Shown: positions 45,171 through 54,018 of the stretch, piece by piece
Layout: the number at the start of each line of letters is the position of its first letter
Numbering within the stretch: position 1 is the first letter of the stretch
DNA from: Dolichospermum sp. LEGE 00240
GTDB lineage: Bacteria > Cyanobacteriota > Cyanobacteriia > Cyanobacteriales > Nostocaceae
Assembly (NCBI RefSeq): GCF_015207875.1
Contig: NZ_JADEVZ010000013.1
Location: 24,116-88,115 of the forward strand
Length of the DNA: 64,000 nucleotides
Direction: 5' to 3'
Translations under genes and position numbers: made by a program
Notes under the pieces: model-generated
Databases searched by the model: none
The model's input: only the letters and a program-made list of their open reading frames with translations
What the model was told of the DNA's origin: nothing

Positions 45171-45830
45171 TCAAATAACAGTAAGGTAGGAACTTAGGGT
45201 TAAACAAGTAGCTGTCACCCCAGCTATTAACAAGATAAAACGTTCTTTCGATTTGAGGGGGGAATCTATCGGTAATTGTCCATTATATCCACGGGCTACC
45301 ATAGCAGCATAAACTCTTTCCGCCCTGTCGAGGGTGCGAAGATATAAAGCACCAATCATGGAAGCACTAGCATAACGTAGCCATCCCGCTGCACCATTTA
45401 AACCACGTAATTGGGCGCTGCGCTGCATTTGCCTTACTTCTGAAAGTAAGATATCTAAGTATTGGGCGGCTAAAATCAGGTTTTCCTTTAATGGGGCAGG
45501 TATTGGTAAGCTTTTGAGGGCAATGCCGAAACTATGGGGAGGTAAGGTTAATAAAAAACTATTCATGGTAATTAAACAAATTAAGGAACGCACAAGCAAA
45601 AAACTAGCTCGTTCCCATCCCAATGGTAAAGCCACCAATGATAGAAAAATTAATTCTGCACCGAGTAAACCGCCCAATTTGCGAATGGGTACTTGTAATA
45701 TGCCAACCCATAAAAGGGCGATCGCCCCATATACTAGTAAATTAGACCAAGTATGATGTTTTAAAAAAGCTGCCCCAATCACAATGATCAGGGATAATTG
45801 CAAGCGTAATGGCAAGGAAATTTTAAGCAT
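45171..45830 (-). CDS. cbiQ: Energy-coupling transmembrane protein CbiQ
   Basis: 219 aa with 4-5 membrane helices. The coupling motif AQLRGLNG (~135) and the second short Ala-x-Arg-Gly motif MVARGYNGQLP (~193) contact the ATPase. Its start overlaps the end of cbiM by 8 bp, indicating translational coupling. Confidence 0.91.
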   Translation of the reverse strand: MLKISLPLRLQLSLIIVIGAAFLKHHTWSNLLVYGAIALLWVGILQVPIRKLGGLLGAELIFLSLVALPLGWERASFLLVRSLICLITMNSFLLTLPPHSFGIALKSLPIPAPLKENLILAAQYLDILLSEVRQMQRSAQLRGLNGAAGWLRYASASMIGALYLRTLDRAERVYAAMVARGYNGQLPIDSPLKSKERFILLIAGVTATCLTLSSYLTVI

Positions 45831-46746
45831 TTTTCGGTTTTATGACTTTAGCAATTCCAAAAGCCACAGTGAAGCAAGCTGTAGAACCGACTAACCCAGC
45901 AATACTTGTGCCGATTTGCCCTAAACCTTTAATCTCATAGTCAGCCAAAGGTGTTGGTACTACCACTCTGACTTGTTCAGCTAAGTTGATAAAACCCAAG
46001 TTTTCTGCTACTTTTTCTAAACCATCTGGCCAAGCAGAAGCAAATAGAGACAACACACCGGAAATCAGCAAAATACTCACAACGGGAACTAACCAACCTC
46101 TAACTTTATGTTCCTCACCTGGTAACAAATCTGGACGGGCTGTGGCTAGATAGGTTAATACACCCCCGGTAATTAATCCTTCTCCAACACCAATCAAAAT
46201 ATGTACACCTGTCATGGTGGGTAAAACTATGCTGGCTGGCGCTGTTCCAGAAAGGGCTAATTCAATGGCACAAGCTAAGGCGGCGACAACTACGCTAACT
46301 GCGGCGGCTATGCCGGCTGCTAGGGGTAAACGCCTTTGAGAACCGCCCAATAATCGTTGTAAGGTTTGGGTTAATCCCCACGCTACCCACACGCCGACTA
46401 TCCCCATATTCAAAATATTTGCACCTAAAGCGGTGATGCCACCATCGGCAAATAGCACGGCTTGAATAATTAAAACTGTAGCAATACATAACATTCCCGC
46501 CCAAGGACTACCTAAAATAATGGCGGCTAAAGCCCCCCCTAATAAGTGGCCGCTGGTCCCCCCCGCCACGGGAAAATTAATCATTTGGGCGGCGAAAATA
46601 AAGGCTGTGGTTAAGCCAAGAATGGGGGCGCGACGAATGCCAAAAGTTGCTTGCGATCGCTCACAAGCTATAAATAAACCCGCTCCACTGGCTAAACTGG
46701 TGGCTGCTGCTACTGGCAAAGAAACAAATCCATCGGGTATGTGCAT
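45823..46746 (-). CDS. cbiM: Cobalt/nickel ECF substrate-binding protein CbiM with CbiN-like C-terminus
   Basis: 307 aa. The N-terminal MHIPDGF binds the metal ion (amino group plus His2). About six membrane helices follow (LGLTTAFIFAAQMINFPVAGGTSGHLLGGALAAI is typical). The last ~90 residues carry a periplasmic DGLEKVAENLGF loop and a final helix, i.e. a fused CbiN/NikN-like part. Co2+ versus Ni2+ cannot be told from sequence. Co2+ would fit a B12-dependent nrdJ in the same genome. No cobalamin riboswitch was seen upstream. Confidence 0.92.
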   Translation of the reverse strand: MHIPDGFVSLPVAAATSLASGAGLFIACERSQATFGIRRAPILGLTTAFIFAAQMINFPVAGGTSGHLLGGALAAIILGSPWAGMLCIATVLIIQAVLFADGGITALGANILNMGIVGVWVAWGLTQTLQRLLGGSQRRLPLAAGIAAAVSVVVAALACAIELALSGTAPASIVLPTMTGVHILIGVGEGLITGGVLTYLATARPDLLPGEEHKVRGWLVPVVSILLISGVLSLFASAWPDGLEKVAENLGFINLAEQVRVVVPTPLADYEIKGLGQIGTSIAGLVGSTACFTVAFGIAKVIKPKNA

Positions 46747-47049
46747 AAGATTGACCTATTCTTTAAATGTGTTTTTTGCAAACTAATTGTAAGTAATATA
46801 ACCACTAACAAAATTAATAGCAAACTAAAATTTATCTCTTTTGACAATACCCTATTGGTGGATGTTTTGGGATTTTATTTAGGGTAATTTTATAATAAAA
46901 AATACGTCAAATTATATATTTATTTTTTGAATTGTTAACATTTATAAATCTTTATGACATGATCTTATATAGGGTTTGCTGAATAAGTTGTCTGTGAAGG
47001 TAGGGAACAGGGAACAGTTTCAACGATCTGGATATCCTCAAAGCCCTAC
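46747..47049. other. 303-bp spacer with one TATATAGGGTTTGCTGAA end
   Basis: A/T-rich, probably containing the cbiM promoter. TATATAGGGTTTGCTGAATAAG at ~46967 is a left end of the 20329-20553 family; AGGGAACAGGGAACAG follows. No gene. Confidence 0.5.
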
Positions 47050-48144
47050 TTAATCCAAAAACTCTCCCAAACTTGGCACATTTACCCAACTTCCTCTTGC
47101 ATGAGATTCATGGGATAAATCCATGAGCAATTGCGAATAAACTCCTTCCCGCAAAGAAGGAGTAGTTTGTTGATGATTCGTAATTCCCTTTACCCATTCA
47201 TCAACAACCCGCAGAAAAGCACAGATTCGCCCATCATGATAATGTTGAGGAAAGAGAAATTGTTGCGGAACTGCTATTTCTGTCAAAGATTCTCCTGGTT
47301 GAGAACCCCAAATCTGAAACCCATGAATATAGTCTTTTTGATTCTTGCTACCTAAAACTAATGTTCCCTTATCCCCATATACTTCTATCCAATGAGTTCT
47401 TTCTGCATGAACAACCGCACTAATAGAAACTTGACAAGGTGTACCATTTACCAATTCCAAAGATAATAAACAAGTATCATCAGTATCAACTGCTTGTAAT
47501 TCTCCAGTTGCGGGGTTAACTCTTTTAGGAATAGCAGTAATTAAGTGAGCATTTAATTTGTGAACTGAACCGAATAACCAATTAATATAATCAAAAGCAT
47601 GAGAACCTAAAGAACCTAAAGCACCTCCACCTTTTTCTTTACTGGAATACCAATTCCAAGGACGGGAAGTATCAGCGCGAGAAGAACCTAACCAATCAAT
47701 TTTAATTAATCGGATATTCCCTACATAATTTGATGAAAGAAGTTGAGAAAAAAACTGCCATTCCGGGACAAACCGAAATTCAAAATCTACAGTTGCAACT
47801 ACATCCTGATTTTGGGCTAACTGATATAATTCTTTAGCTTCATTTACATTTAAAGTAACAGGTTTTTCTAACAAAAGATGTTTACCAGCTTGCAAAACTT
47901 GTTTCGCCATTTCATAGTGTGAAAATGGCGGTGTGGAAATGCTGACAGCTTCAACTGTGGGTAAAGCTAGAATTTCTGCTAAATTATCGCCAGTGTAGGG
48001 GATATTGTGAGTTTCCGCAATGGTTTTGGCTTGATTGATATCTCGATGATAAACAGCGACAATCTGAGTATTATGATGTGCTTGAAATGCAGGAATATGA
48101 ACTTTTTGACCAAATCCTGTACCAACAATTGCTACCCCAATCAT
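47050..48144 (-). CDS. Gfo/Idh/MocA-family oxidoreductase
   Basis: 364 aa. N-terminal Rossmann fold with VAIVGTGFGQKVHIPAF, TPPFSHYEMAKQVLQAGKHLLLEKP (EKP motif ~95) and a C-terminal alpha/beta domain with GGGALGSLGSHAFDYINWLFG (~175-195, catalytic His-type region). NAD(P)-dependent dehydrogenase of a sugar or related substrate; the substrate cannot be deduced. Monocistronic. Confidence 0.88.
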   Translation of the reverse strand: MIGVAIVGTGFGQKVHIPAFQAHHNTQIVAVYHRDINQAKTIAETHNIPYTGDNLAEILALPTVEAVSISTPPFSHYEMAKQVLQAGKHLLLEKPVTLNVNEAKELYQLAQNQDVVATVDFEFRFVPEWQFFSQLLSSNYVGNIRLIKIDWLGSSRADTSRPWNWYSSKEKGGGALGSLGSHAFDYINWLFGSVHKLNAHLITAIPKRVNPATGELQAVDTDDTCLLSLELVNGTPCQVSISAVVHAERTHWIEVYGDKGTLVLGSKNQKDYIHGFQIWGSQPGESLTEIAVPQQFLFPQHYHDGRICAFLRVVDEWVKGITNHQQTTPSLREGVYSQLLMDLSHESHARGSWVNVPSLGEFLD

Positions 48145-48178
48145 GTTTAGTTTTTATGAAATTGACTTAATAATAATC

Positions 48179-48290
48179 AATACCTTGTCCAAATTAGAAA
48201 AAGCCTTGATTTGTAGGTTGGGTTGTGGAACGTAAACGTTCGCGAAGCAATAGCATGAAACCCAACAAAGCAGGAAATGGACAAGGTATT
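48179..48290. mobile_element. 112-bp element with perfect 13-bp ends AATACCTTGTCCA
   Basis: AATACCTTGTCCA (48179-48191) and TGGACAAGGTATT (48278-48290). The inside holds a GTAGGTTGGGTTG...AACCCAAC repeat that in turn carries a GTTCGCGAAGCAATAGC SDR-like unit, so three repeat layers are nested. No ORF. Confidence 0.65.
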
Positions 48291-48395
48291 ATAATAATTG
48301 TACAGATTAATTGGATTTTCAGAAAGTTAATGGCGAAAATTATTAATAGATAAAAATAATCGCCATTAAGTTAACAAAGACAAAATACTCAAACC

Positions 48396-49775
48396 TTAGA
48401 TAGAAACTGAAGCTGGAGTAATAGGGTTATTAGCAAGTAAATCTACATCTTTCGATGCTTCATTTACGCGCAGAATTTTTGCTCCTAATTGCTGCAATTT
48501 CAGGTCTAGGCGATCATAGCCTCGATCTAAATGGTGTAATCCTTGAACAGTGGTTGTTCCCGTTGCCGCCAATCCGGCTATAACTAAAGCTGCGGAAGCT
48601 CTTAAGTCTGTGCCTATAACTGGTGCGCCCGATAACACTGGCACTCCCCGAACAAAAGCAGTATTACCTTTAACACGGATATCCGCGCCCAAACGATTTA
48701 ACTCAGAAGCATGACGCAAGCGATTTTCAAAGACAGATTCGTTAATGATACTGTCACCTTCAGCTACAGTTACTAAAGCCATGAAAGGTGCTTGCATATC
48801 CGTGGGAAATCCAGGATGGGGCAAGGTATCAATATTTATAGCTTTAAGTGCTTTTGCTGGTAAAATCCGTAAGCAATCTTTCCCCTCTTCGATAATTGAT
48901 ACACCAATCTCCTGTAACTTGGCAATAACGGGGATTAAATGATCTGGTACAACTGGGGATAGAATTATTTCAGAGCGAGTAATTGCACCAGCAATCAGCA
49001 ATGTCCCTGCTTCAATGCGATCAGGAATAATAGTATACTCAGTAGAGTGTAGTTTAGGTACACCCACTATTGTAATTGTACTTGTTCCTGCGCCTTGAAT
49101 TTTTGCGCCCATGGAGTTACAGAAGTTAGCTAAATCAACTACTTCCGGCTCTCTAGCAGCATTGTCAATGATGGTTTCTCCATCTGCTAGGGTAGCAGCC
49201 ATCATTAAAGTTTCTGTCGCCCCGACACTGGGAGTATCTAAATATATTTTTGCTCCTGTTAATCTACCATTATTCCCAGGAACATGAGCATTGCAAATAC
49301 CATGTTCAATTAACACTTCTGCGCCCATTGCTTGCAGTCCCCTGACGTGCAAATCTACAGGTCTAGCACCAATGGCACAACCCCCTGGTAAGGGCATTTG
49401 TGCTACTCCCAGTCGAGCTAAAATTGGACCAATGGCAAAGAAACTGGCTCGCAGTTGGGTAACGAGTTCATAAGGGGCTTTAGATGTGGTAATTTCCCGC
49501 GCATCAACATCTAAGATGTCACCTTCTCTATTTAAACGTAATCCTAAAGCTGATAAAACTTGTCCCATCCGGTCTACGTCCGCTAGTAAGGGAACGTTGC
49601 GAATGCGACAATCACCGGAACAGAGGAATGTTCCAGCCATGATTACCAGGGCGGAATTCTTAGCTCCGCTAATTTTCACATGACCTCCCAAAGAATGCCC
49701 TCCACTGATTTGCAGGACTGAGGAGTCCGCTGCTAGTGAAGACTTGGCATCTGGTAAGCTGGTAGAAGAATTAAT
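48396..49775 (-). CDS. murA: UDP-N-acetylglucosamine 1-carboxyvinyltransferase, apparent ATT start
   Basis: First committed enzyme of peptidoglycan synthesis. Conserved [28 protein letters not shown] (the usual catalytic Cys is in this loop), DRIEAGTLL and [12 protein letters not shown] are present. The frame has no ATG or GTG at a sensible place. An in-frame TTG at 49691 would cut off the first beta-strand ([14 protein letters not shown]). The frame remains open to an ATT (49775-49773) placed 6 nt after a perfect GGAGGT (49787-49782), giving 459 aa with an N-terminus like other cyanobacterial MurA. I therefore choose ATT, with low certainty for the start and high for the gene. Confidence 0.9.
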   Translation of the reverse strand: MNSSTSLPDAKSSLAADSSVLQISGGHSLGGHVKISGAKNSALVIMAGTFLCSGDCRIRNVPLLADVDRMGQVLSALGLRLNREGDILDVDAREITTSKAPYELVTQLRASFFAIGPILARLGVAQMPLPGGCAIGARPVDLHVRGLQAMGAEVLIEHGICNAHVPGNNGRLTGAKIYLDTPSVGATETLMMAATLADGETIIDNAAREPEVVDLANFCNSMGAKIQGAGTSTITIVGVPKLHSTEYTIIPDRIEAGTLLIAGAITRSEIILSPVVPDHLIPVIAKLQEIGVSIIEEGKDCLRILPAKALKAINIDTLPHPGFPTDMQAPFMALVTVAEGDSIINESVFENRLRHASELNRLGADIRVKGNTAFVRGVPVLSGAPVIGTDLRASAALVIAGLAATGTTTVQGLHHLDRGYDRLDLKLQQLGAKILRVNEASKDVDLLANNPITPASVSI

Positions 49776-49781
49776 AAGCCT

Positions 49782-49787
49782 ACCTCC
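49782..49787 (-). promoter_or_regulatory. Strong Shine-Dalgarno GGAGGT deciding the murA start
   Basis: GGAGGT on the minus strand, 6 nt before the in-frame ATT codon (49775-49773). No ATG, GTG or TTG follows at usable spacing, which argues for ATT initiation or a recent ATG-to-ATT change. Confidence 0.6.
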
Positions 49788-50058
49788 AAAAGTACGTAAT
49801 TATAAAGGTTTGATGTTGGTTTTGATTCTAAGTTAATTATCCCCTGGCTAAAAGCAAGGAAGAGTTTTCTCTAGGTTGTCAAATGCCATAAAGTCGTTAG
49901 ATTCTATCATGCAGTATGCCGGCTTGATTGGAAAAATGGGGATTGGCTAGATGTGAACAAAATTTTCAAATTGTTCTGTCTCTATTCTGGCAAATCTTTT
50001 CTTGACAAATAAAAAAAATTGGGCAATAATAATAAACTGTTAATAAGATTCGATTACT

Positions 50059-50142
50059 GCGGAACTGGCGGAATTGGCAGACGCGCTAGATTCAGGTTCT
50101 AGTGCCTTCACGGGCTTCCGGGTTCAAGTCCCGGGTTCCGCA
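50059..50142 (+). tRNA. tRNA-Leu, anticodon CAG
   Basis: 84-nt class II tRNA: acceptor GCGGAAC pairs with GTTCCGC, discriminator A50142, anticodon stem CTAGA/TCTAG with loop TTCAGGT (CAG), a long variable arm (TGCCTTCACGGGCT), and T arm CCGGGTTCAAGTCCCGG. No CCA encoded and no intron. Copy 2 of the 330-bp element begins 92 bp downstream. Confidence 0.96.
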
Positions 50143-50233
50143 TATTAATTTCAGATGTGGTTTTTTACGAAAATGCCACAACATAAGAATCAGATGTCTA
50201 CCATGACAAGGTTGCGTTGATCATGGGTTTTAT

Positions 50234-50563
50234 AAGGGAAATGCCGAAAACCCTTGAAGATGTAGCTGACTTAGGAAGCTACATCTGTGCTTTAGACAAG
50301 GGATGAAGGCTAGAGGCTTTCCTTTATCCTGCATTGATTTTAATCCATATTCGTGATACAACTATATTGTCACTAAAGACGTAAAAAGCTACCGAGGGAC
50401 TCTCGGAAAGTTACGCTTGTCAGATATGATTTCGCCCGCCAGGTCTAACGAAATCAGGGCAAGAACCCAAATATTTAAGGCAGTGCCTGAAACTGGGATA
50501 ACTGAGGGATATAGACTGAAACTCTCTATAGAATCTCCGCGTCTTTAGACCGGAGAGTGTCAA
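50234..50563 (+). mobile_element. Copy 2 of the 330-bp ORF-less IS200/IS605-type element
   Basis: Same length and boundaries as copy 1: TTAT at 50230-50233, element AAGGGAAATGCC...GGAGAGTGTCAA. I count two base differences from copy 1 (G to A in CTTTAGRCAAGG and A to G in CCGAGRGACTC), so the two moved recently. The DNA after the right end (ACTATGGGACGCTAAG) is unrelated to that after copy 1. Confidence 0.82.
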
Positions 50564-50643
50564 ACTATGGGACGCTAAGAAAAGGATATTTTAGAAGTTT
50601 ATGGCCAACGCCATGCTAGGCTATCGGCGAATAAATTCGCTAC

Positions 50644-50797
50644 TACACAAGCGAAGTCCACAAATGTCTACGCTCCGGTAAGGGATACGTGGACTAATGA
50701 AAAATCAAGATATCTGAACCCACGAATGTGGGTTTTGTCTGTGTAGCCGCAATTTCTAATCGCCCAGGGGCGTATGAATTTAGACTTTTCAAACACC
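50644..50797. repeat. Dispersed palindromic repeat (AAACCCACC family), copy 3, inverted
   Basis: In reverse orientation: AACCCACGAATGTGGGTTTTG, GTCCACAAATG...CGTGGACTAATG, and GTGTAGCCGCAATTTC, ending with the family terminus GACTTTTCAAACACCCTCT (50779-50797). Between the GTCCAC/GTGGAC arms sits an extra CTACGCTCCGGTAAGG segment. No ORF. Confidence 0.65.
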
Positions 50798-50823
50798 CTC
50801 TAAAAGCACAAAGAAAATAAACA

Positions 50824-50896
50824 TGAGCGCGGAGGGATTCGAACCCCCGATCTACAGGACCGGAACCTGTTGCTCTATCCACTGAGCCACGCGCCC
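50824..50896 (-). tRNA. tRNA-Arg, anticodon CCG
   Basis: 73-nt cloverleaf on the minus strand: acceptor GGGCGCG/CGCGCTC (one G-U pair), D arm GCTCAGTGGATAGAGC, anticodon stem ACAGG/CCTGT with loop TTCCGGT (CCG), T arm GGGGGTTCGAATCCCTC, discriminator A. No CCA encoded. Confidence 0.95.
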
Positions 50897-50946
50897 CTAT
50901 ACCTTCCGTCAGTATAGCATACTTTTTGAATTTAAATAAAATTAAA

Positions 50947-51079
50947 TTATGAGTAATTTGCTGGGTTAACGGGTGTACCATCACGGCGGACTTCAAAATG
51001 GAGGCGGGGTCTGGTCGATAAGCCTGTAGAACCAACAGCAGCGATCGCTTGTCCTTTCTGTACAGTTTGTCCAAATGAT
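50947..51079 (-). pseudogene. C-terminal stump of an M23 (LytM) peptidase
   Basis: About 43 codons: [19 protein letters not shown], then [23 protein letters not shown]. The HxH-type LHFEV motif and GQ-I-A-VGSTG are the end of a peptidoglycan endopeptidase. The frame meets a stop just upstream (TAA ~51083) at the tail of the next gene, so the rest of the gene is gone. Not functional. Confidence 0.8.
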
Positions 51080-51085
51080 GATTAC

Positions 51086-51742
51086 CTATGCCGAATTTTG
51101 AATTGTTTTATTTCCTATCTCTACAGGTGGACGGATGCACAAATAAATCAAAGTTCCAAATAAAGGTATGACAAATAACCAAAATAATTGATTATCTTTC
51201 CAACCACGTCGCGCCATATCATCTCCTAACAACATGGGAAATAATAGACTCAACATCACAAAATCTAAACTCATGACATGAATAAATCGGCTAGTTTGCC
51301 ACTGTTGGACGAAATCACCCCAATTTCCCTGGACACTAGATGCTAATAAAACCGCCGTACCTATAGTTAATAAAATTCCTAAAATGCGAGAATCTAGGAT
51401 TTTCAGAAATAAATTTTTTTCACCAACAAACTTTTGATTGGGTTCTCTTAAAGCCAAATAGGGTAAAAGTGCAAAAGCACCTAACGCAAAAGCACCACTA
51501 GCAAAAGGCCAAGCTGGTATTTTTTGACCTCTACCATCAAAAAAGACTACCGCACTATATATAAAAGGCCAAATCCCCATGATATTAAATAAAGATATAA
51601 TCAGAGGATTAATGCCTTGCCAATTGCCTGTAGAGAGGTTTTTAATTAACTCAAAAGTATTAGGCTGTTCGGGAGGAGCAAAGAAAAAGGCATAGGAAAT
51701 AAATCCTAGCCATAGTAGACCAAAAGTGATTTTTCTCAACAT
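51086..51742 (-). CDS. Conserved cyanobacterial integral membrane protein
   Basis: 218 aa from the MLRKITF methionine (the frame is open further up but would overlap hrcA). About six hydrophobic helices, e.g. ITFGLLWLGFISYAFFFAPP, GIWPFIYSAVVFFDGRG, GILLTIGTAVLLASS and LDFVMLSLLFPMLLGDDMARRGWKD. Related proteins occur in cyanobacteria and chloroplast-bearing eukaryotes; function unknown to me. It starts 13 bp after hrcA ends, probably one transcript. Its end abuts the M23 stump. Confidence 0.75.
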   Translation of the reverse strand: MLRKITFGLLWLGFISYAFFFAPPEQPNTFELIKNLSTGNWQGINPLIISLFNIMGIWPFIYSAVVFFDGRGQKIPAWPFASGAFALGAFALLPYLALREPNQKFVGEKNLFLKILDSRILGILLTIGTAVLLASSVQGNWGDFVQQWQTSRFIHVMSLDFVMLSLLFPMLLGDDMARRGWKDNQLFWLFVIPLFGTLIYLCIRPPVEIGNKTIQNSA

Positions 51743-51755
51743 GAATTTATGGAAA

Positions 51756-52832
51756 TTAACTAAAAGCTTCCGAGAGATAATCTGCTGCTGCTGCAACCAC
51801 AGCGATCGCACTCTCATAGTTTAACCTAGTTGGACCCAAAACCCCCACACTTCCCACTGGTACAGAACCCCGCCGATAAATAGCCGAAATCAAAGTACAA
51901 GTCCGAATAGGTTCAAGAGGATTTTCTGTGCCAATCCGCACCGTTACCTTAGACTTATTAGCATCGTCCATTTCTGCACCCTCACAAATTAAATGCCAAA
52001 GTTGGTCTTGTTGCTCTTCCAACAATTGCATAATTGTTTGTACCTGCTGTATCTGGGAAAACTCTGGCTGTCGTAAAACCTCTCCAATCCCTCGCACCAT
52101 AATTTGTGTAGTTGTTGGTGCCAGAGCGCGGTGAGTCAATTCTACCAAAGAATTTTTTAATAATTCCCCATAAACGCGAAACTCCTGATCCAATTCACTC
52201 CAATTAAGATAGCCTATTTCTAACAAGCTCTGTCCTCTTAAATGAGTATTCAAAAAGTTAGAAACAATCTGCAACTGACGATCAATTACCTCCGCTGCCG
52301 GTTTATTTTCTGCATTCTCTAAAAATAAATCCATCACCTTAGAATGGGTTTCATAACCATCCGTCACCACAATTAACATAATTCGCTCTGATTCAATTTG
52401 TACCAGTTGCAAATGTCGTAACTTTGCCGTCGTGGATTGCGGCATCGTAATTAAAGTAATACAGCCGCTTAATGTTGCTAAAATTTGGGCAGCACCTTGT
52501 AATAAAGCTTCTAAACTCCAATCTTCCCAATGCAGATGTTTTTGTAATGCTGTTTCTACCTCTTTCGCTAAAACTTCTGATGGTTTAATTAATTGATCAA
52601 CGTAAATACGATAACCAGAATCAGAAGGAATTCTCCCCGCAGAAGTATGTGGTTGATAAAGTAAACCTGATTTTTCCAAAACACCCATCACACTGCGAAT
52701 CGTAGCCGAGCTAACACCCAAATCAAATCCTTCAATTAGAGCCTTAGAGCCAACAGGTTCTGCTGTGGTAATATAATGACGGACAGTTGCAGAAAGTATA
52801 TTTTGTTGCCGATTAGTCAGATGAACTTGCAT
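51756..52832 (-). CDS. hrcA: Heat-inducible transcription repressor HrcA
   Basis: 358 aa from ATG 52832 ([10 protein letters not shown]). N-terminal winged helix ([22 protein letters not shown]...[31 protein letters not shown]), GAF-like middle domain ([35 protein letters not shown]), and C-terminal [22 protein letters not shown]. It represses groEL-type genes by binding the CIRCE element. No CIRCE or chaperone gene is seen in the window. Confidence 0.95.
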   Translation of the reverse strand: MQVHLTNRQQNILSATVRHYITTAEPVGSKALIEGFDLGVSSATIRSVMGVLEKSGLLYQPHTSAGRIPSDSGYRIYVDQLIKPSEVLAKEVETALQKHLHWEDWSLEALLQGAAQILATLSGCITLITMPQSTTAKLRHLQLVQIESERIMLIVVTDGYETHSKVMDLFLENAENKPAAEVIDRQLQIVSNFLNTHLRGQSLLEIGYLNWSELDQEFRVYGELLKNSLVELTHRALAPTTTQIMVRGIGEVLRQPEFSQIQQVQTIMQLLEEQQDQLWHLICEGAEMDDANKSKVTVRIGTENPLEPIRTCTLISAIYRRGSVPVGSVGVLGPTRLNYESAIAVVAAAADYLSEAFS

Positions 52833-52856
52833 AAGTGATTTTTTTACTGAAGGCAA

Positions 52857-53216
52857 ATCTTAATCAAAATTTGAAAAAAATGTGGTTTTCGCCACAAAAA
52901 CGGAAAAAAGAATTAATTATTAATTAAAGTAAGATAGCAGATTATATACTTATATTGTATTAATTGAACACAAAATTTACCTTCAATATTTATTTGCTGC
53001 ATTTGTCATTACTACACACCTGAACCCCAAAAAGAAGACGAATTTCTCTCTTTTTCAGTATTATCTCATAGTCTATCAACCTAAGTTGTGGTTTTAGGCA
53101 CAAAATATTACTTTCTATTGATCGAAATTTTGACAGCGCCAGCAGAGGGCAGGGGCGGAATTGTCTTGTTTATTCCTTCTCAATCCTGGGCGCAGACCCT
53201 GCGCCCCTACTATTCC
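52857..53216. other. 360-bp spacer upstream of hrcA
   Basis: A/T-rich; the hrcA promoter must lie here. GGGCGCAGACCCTGCGCCCCTAC at 53187-53209 is a copy of the GC-rich palindrome family and sits just behind the rhodanese gene, where it may act as terminator. No gene. Confidence 0.55.
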
Positions 53217-53576
53217 CTAATATTGAGGAACTGAAGGATCAACTAAAATCGAATAAGCGGAAATCCCACCCTTAATATTTTTAACATTTGTGAATCCTTG
53301 AGAAACTAACCACTGACACATCTGAGCCGAACGGATACCATGATGACAGAGAACCAGAGTTTCTGCATGAGCATCAAAGCGGACAGGTACTTGCTGATTC
53401 CATTGTTCATATTCACTCAAAGGAAGATTGACAAAACCATCTAGCCGTGCTATGGCAATTTCCTGGGGTTCACGCACATCTATTAACTGAAGCGTTCCTT
53501 CATGATTTTTAAGACGTTTGGCTAGTTCCTCAACAGTAATTGCGGAAAAGGGTTGATCAAATGATGTATTTGTCAT
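53217..53576 (-). CDS. Rhodanese-like protein
   Basis: 119-aa single rhodanese domain. LQLIDVREPQEIAIARLDGFVNLPL is the first conserved block. The active-site loop CHHGIRSAQMCQWL has the catalytic Cys (~79) and the HGIRS form seen in many single-domain rhodaneses. It could transfer sulfane sulfur, e.g. in thiolation pathways. It stands alone. Confidence 0.91.
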   Translation of the reverse strand: MTNTSFDQPFSAITVEELAKRLKNHEGTLQLIDVREPQEIAIARLDGFVNLPLSEYEQWNQQVPVRFDAHAETLVLCHHGIRSAQMCQWLVSQGFTNVKNIKGGISAYSILVDPSVPQY

Positions 53577-53706
53577 GCAGTTTTTCTAAAAAAACCTATA
53601 CTACACCTTATGTGAGTTGAGAAACAAGATGCTATTTTCAGCCAAGGTCAGTTTAGCATCTGTTGATATCTGCGTTACCGTTTTCTCCCCATGACCAAAG
53701 AATGTA

Positions 53707-53813
53707 GGCGTTGCTGAATCGAGGTATGAAATTCCCAAATTGAATCTTTAAAACTCTTTGCGTCTTTGCGCCTTTGCGTGAGACTAAAATTCATACCCTT
53801 AATCAGCAACGCC
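53707..53813. mobile_element. 107-bp inverted-repeat element GGCGTTGCTGA
   Basis: Ends GGCGTTGCTGA (53707-53717) and TCAGCAACGCC (53803-53813), with second arms GGTATGAAATT/AATTCATACC inside. Its core has the CTTTGCGTCTTTGCGCCTTTGCGTGAG repeat. It lies in the 440-bp spacer between the rhodanese and Rpn genes, which also has one TTGCTGAAAAAGTC end (~53938) and no supported gene. Confidence 0.65.
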
Positions 53814-54018
53814 AGAATGTGAATTACAGCCAATGGTCATCAAACCTGGAACAAGAACCTCATCCCCAAGCCCTCTACACAAGCGATGAGGGGGGCTAGG
53901 ATGTACCTTATATGATTGGAAATCGCTGTAAATAAGGGTTGCTGAAAAAGTCTTTTGGTGATAGCGCAGCGTGACGTAAGTCATGGGCTAGGAATCATTC
54001 CAAAATCAAAAAATCATC

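Noticed and set aside
46747..47049. Cobalamin or Ni-responsive riboswitch upstream of cbiM
   Set aside because: I looked for a B12-box-like core and a structured leader and saw only A/T-rich DNA and a dispersed repeat end.
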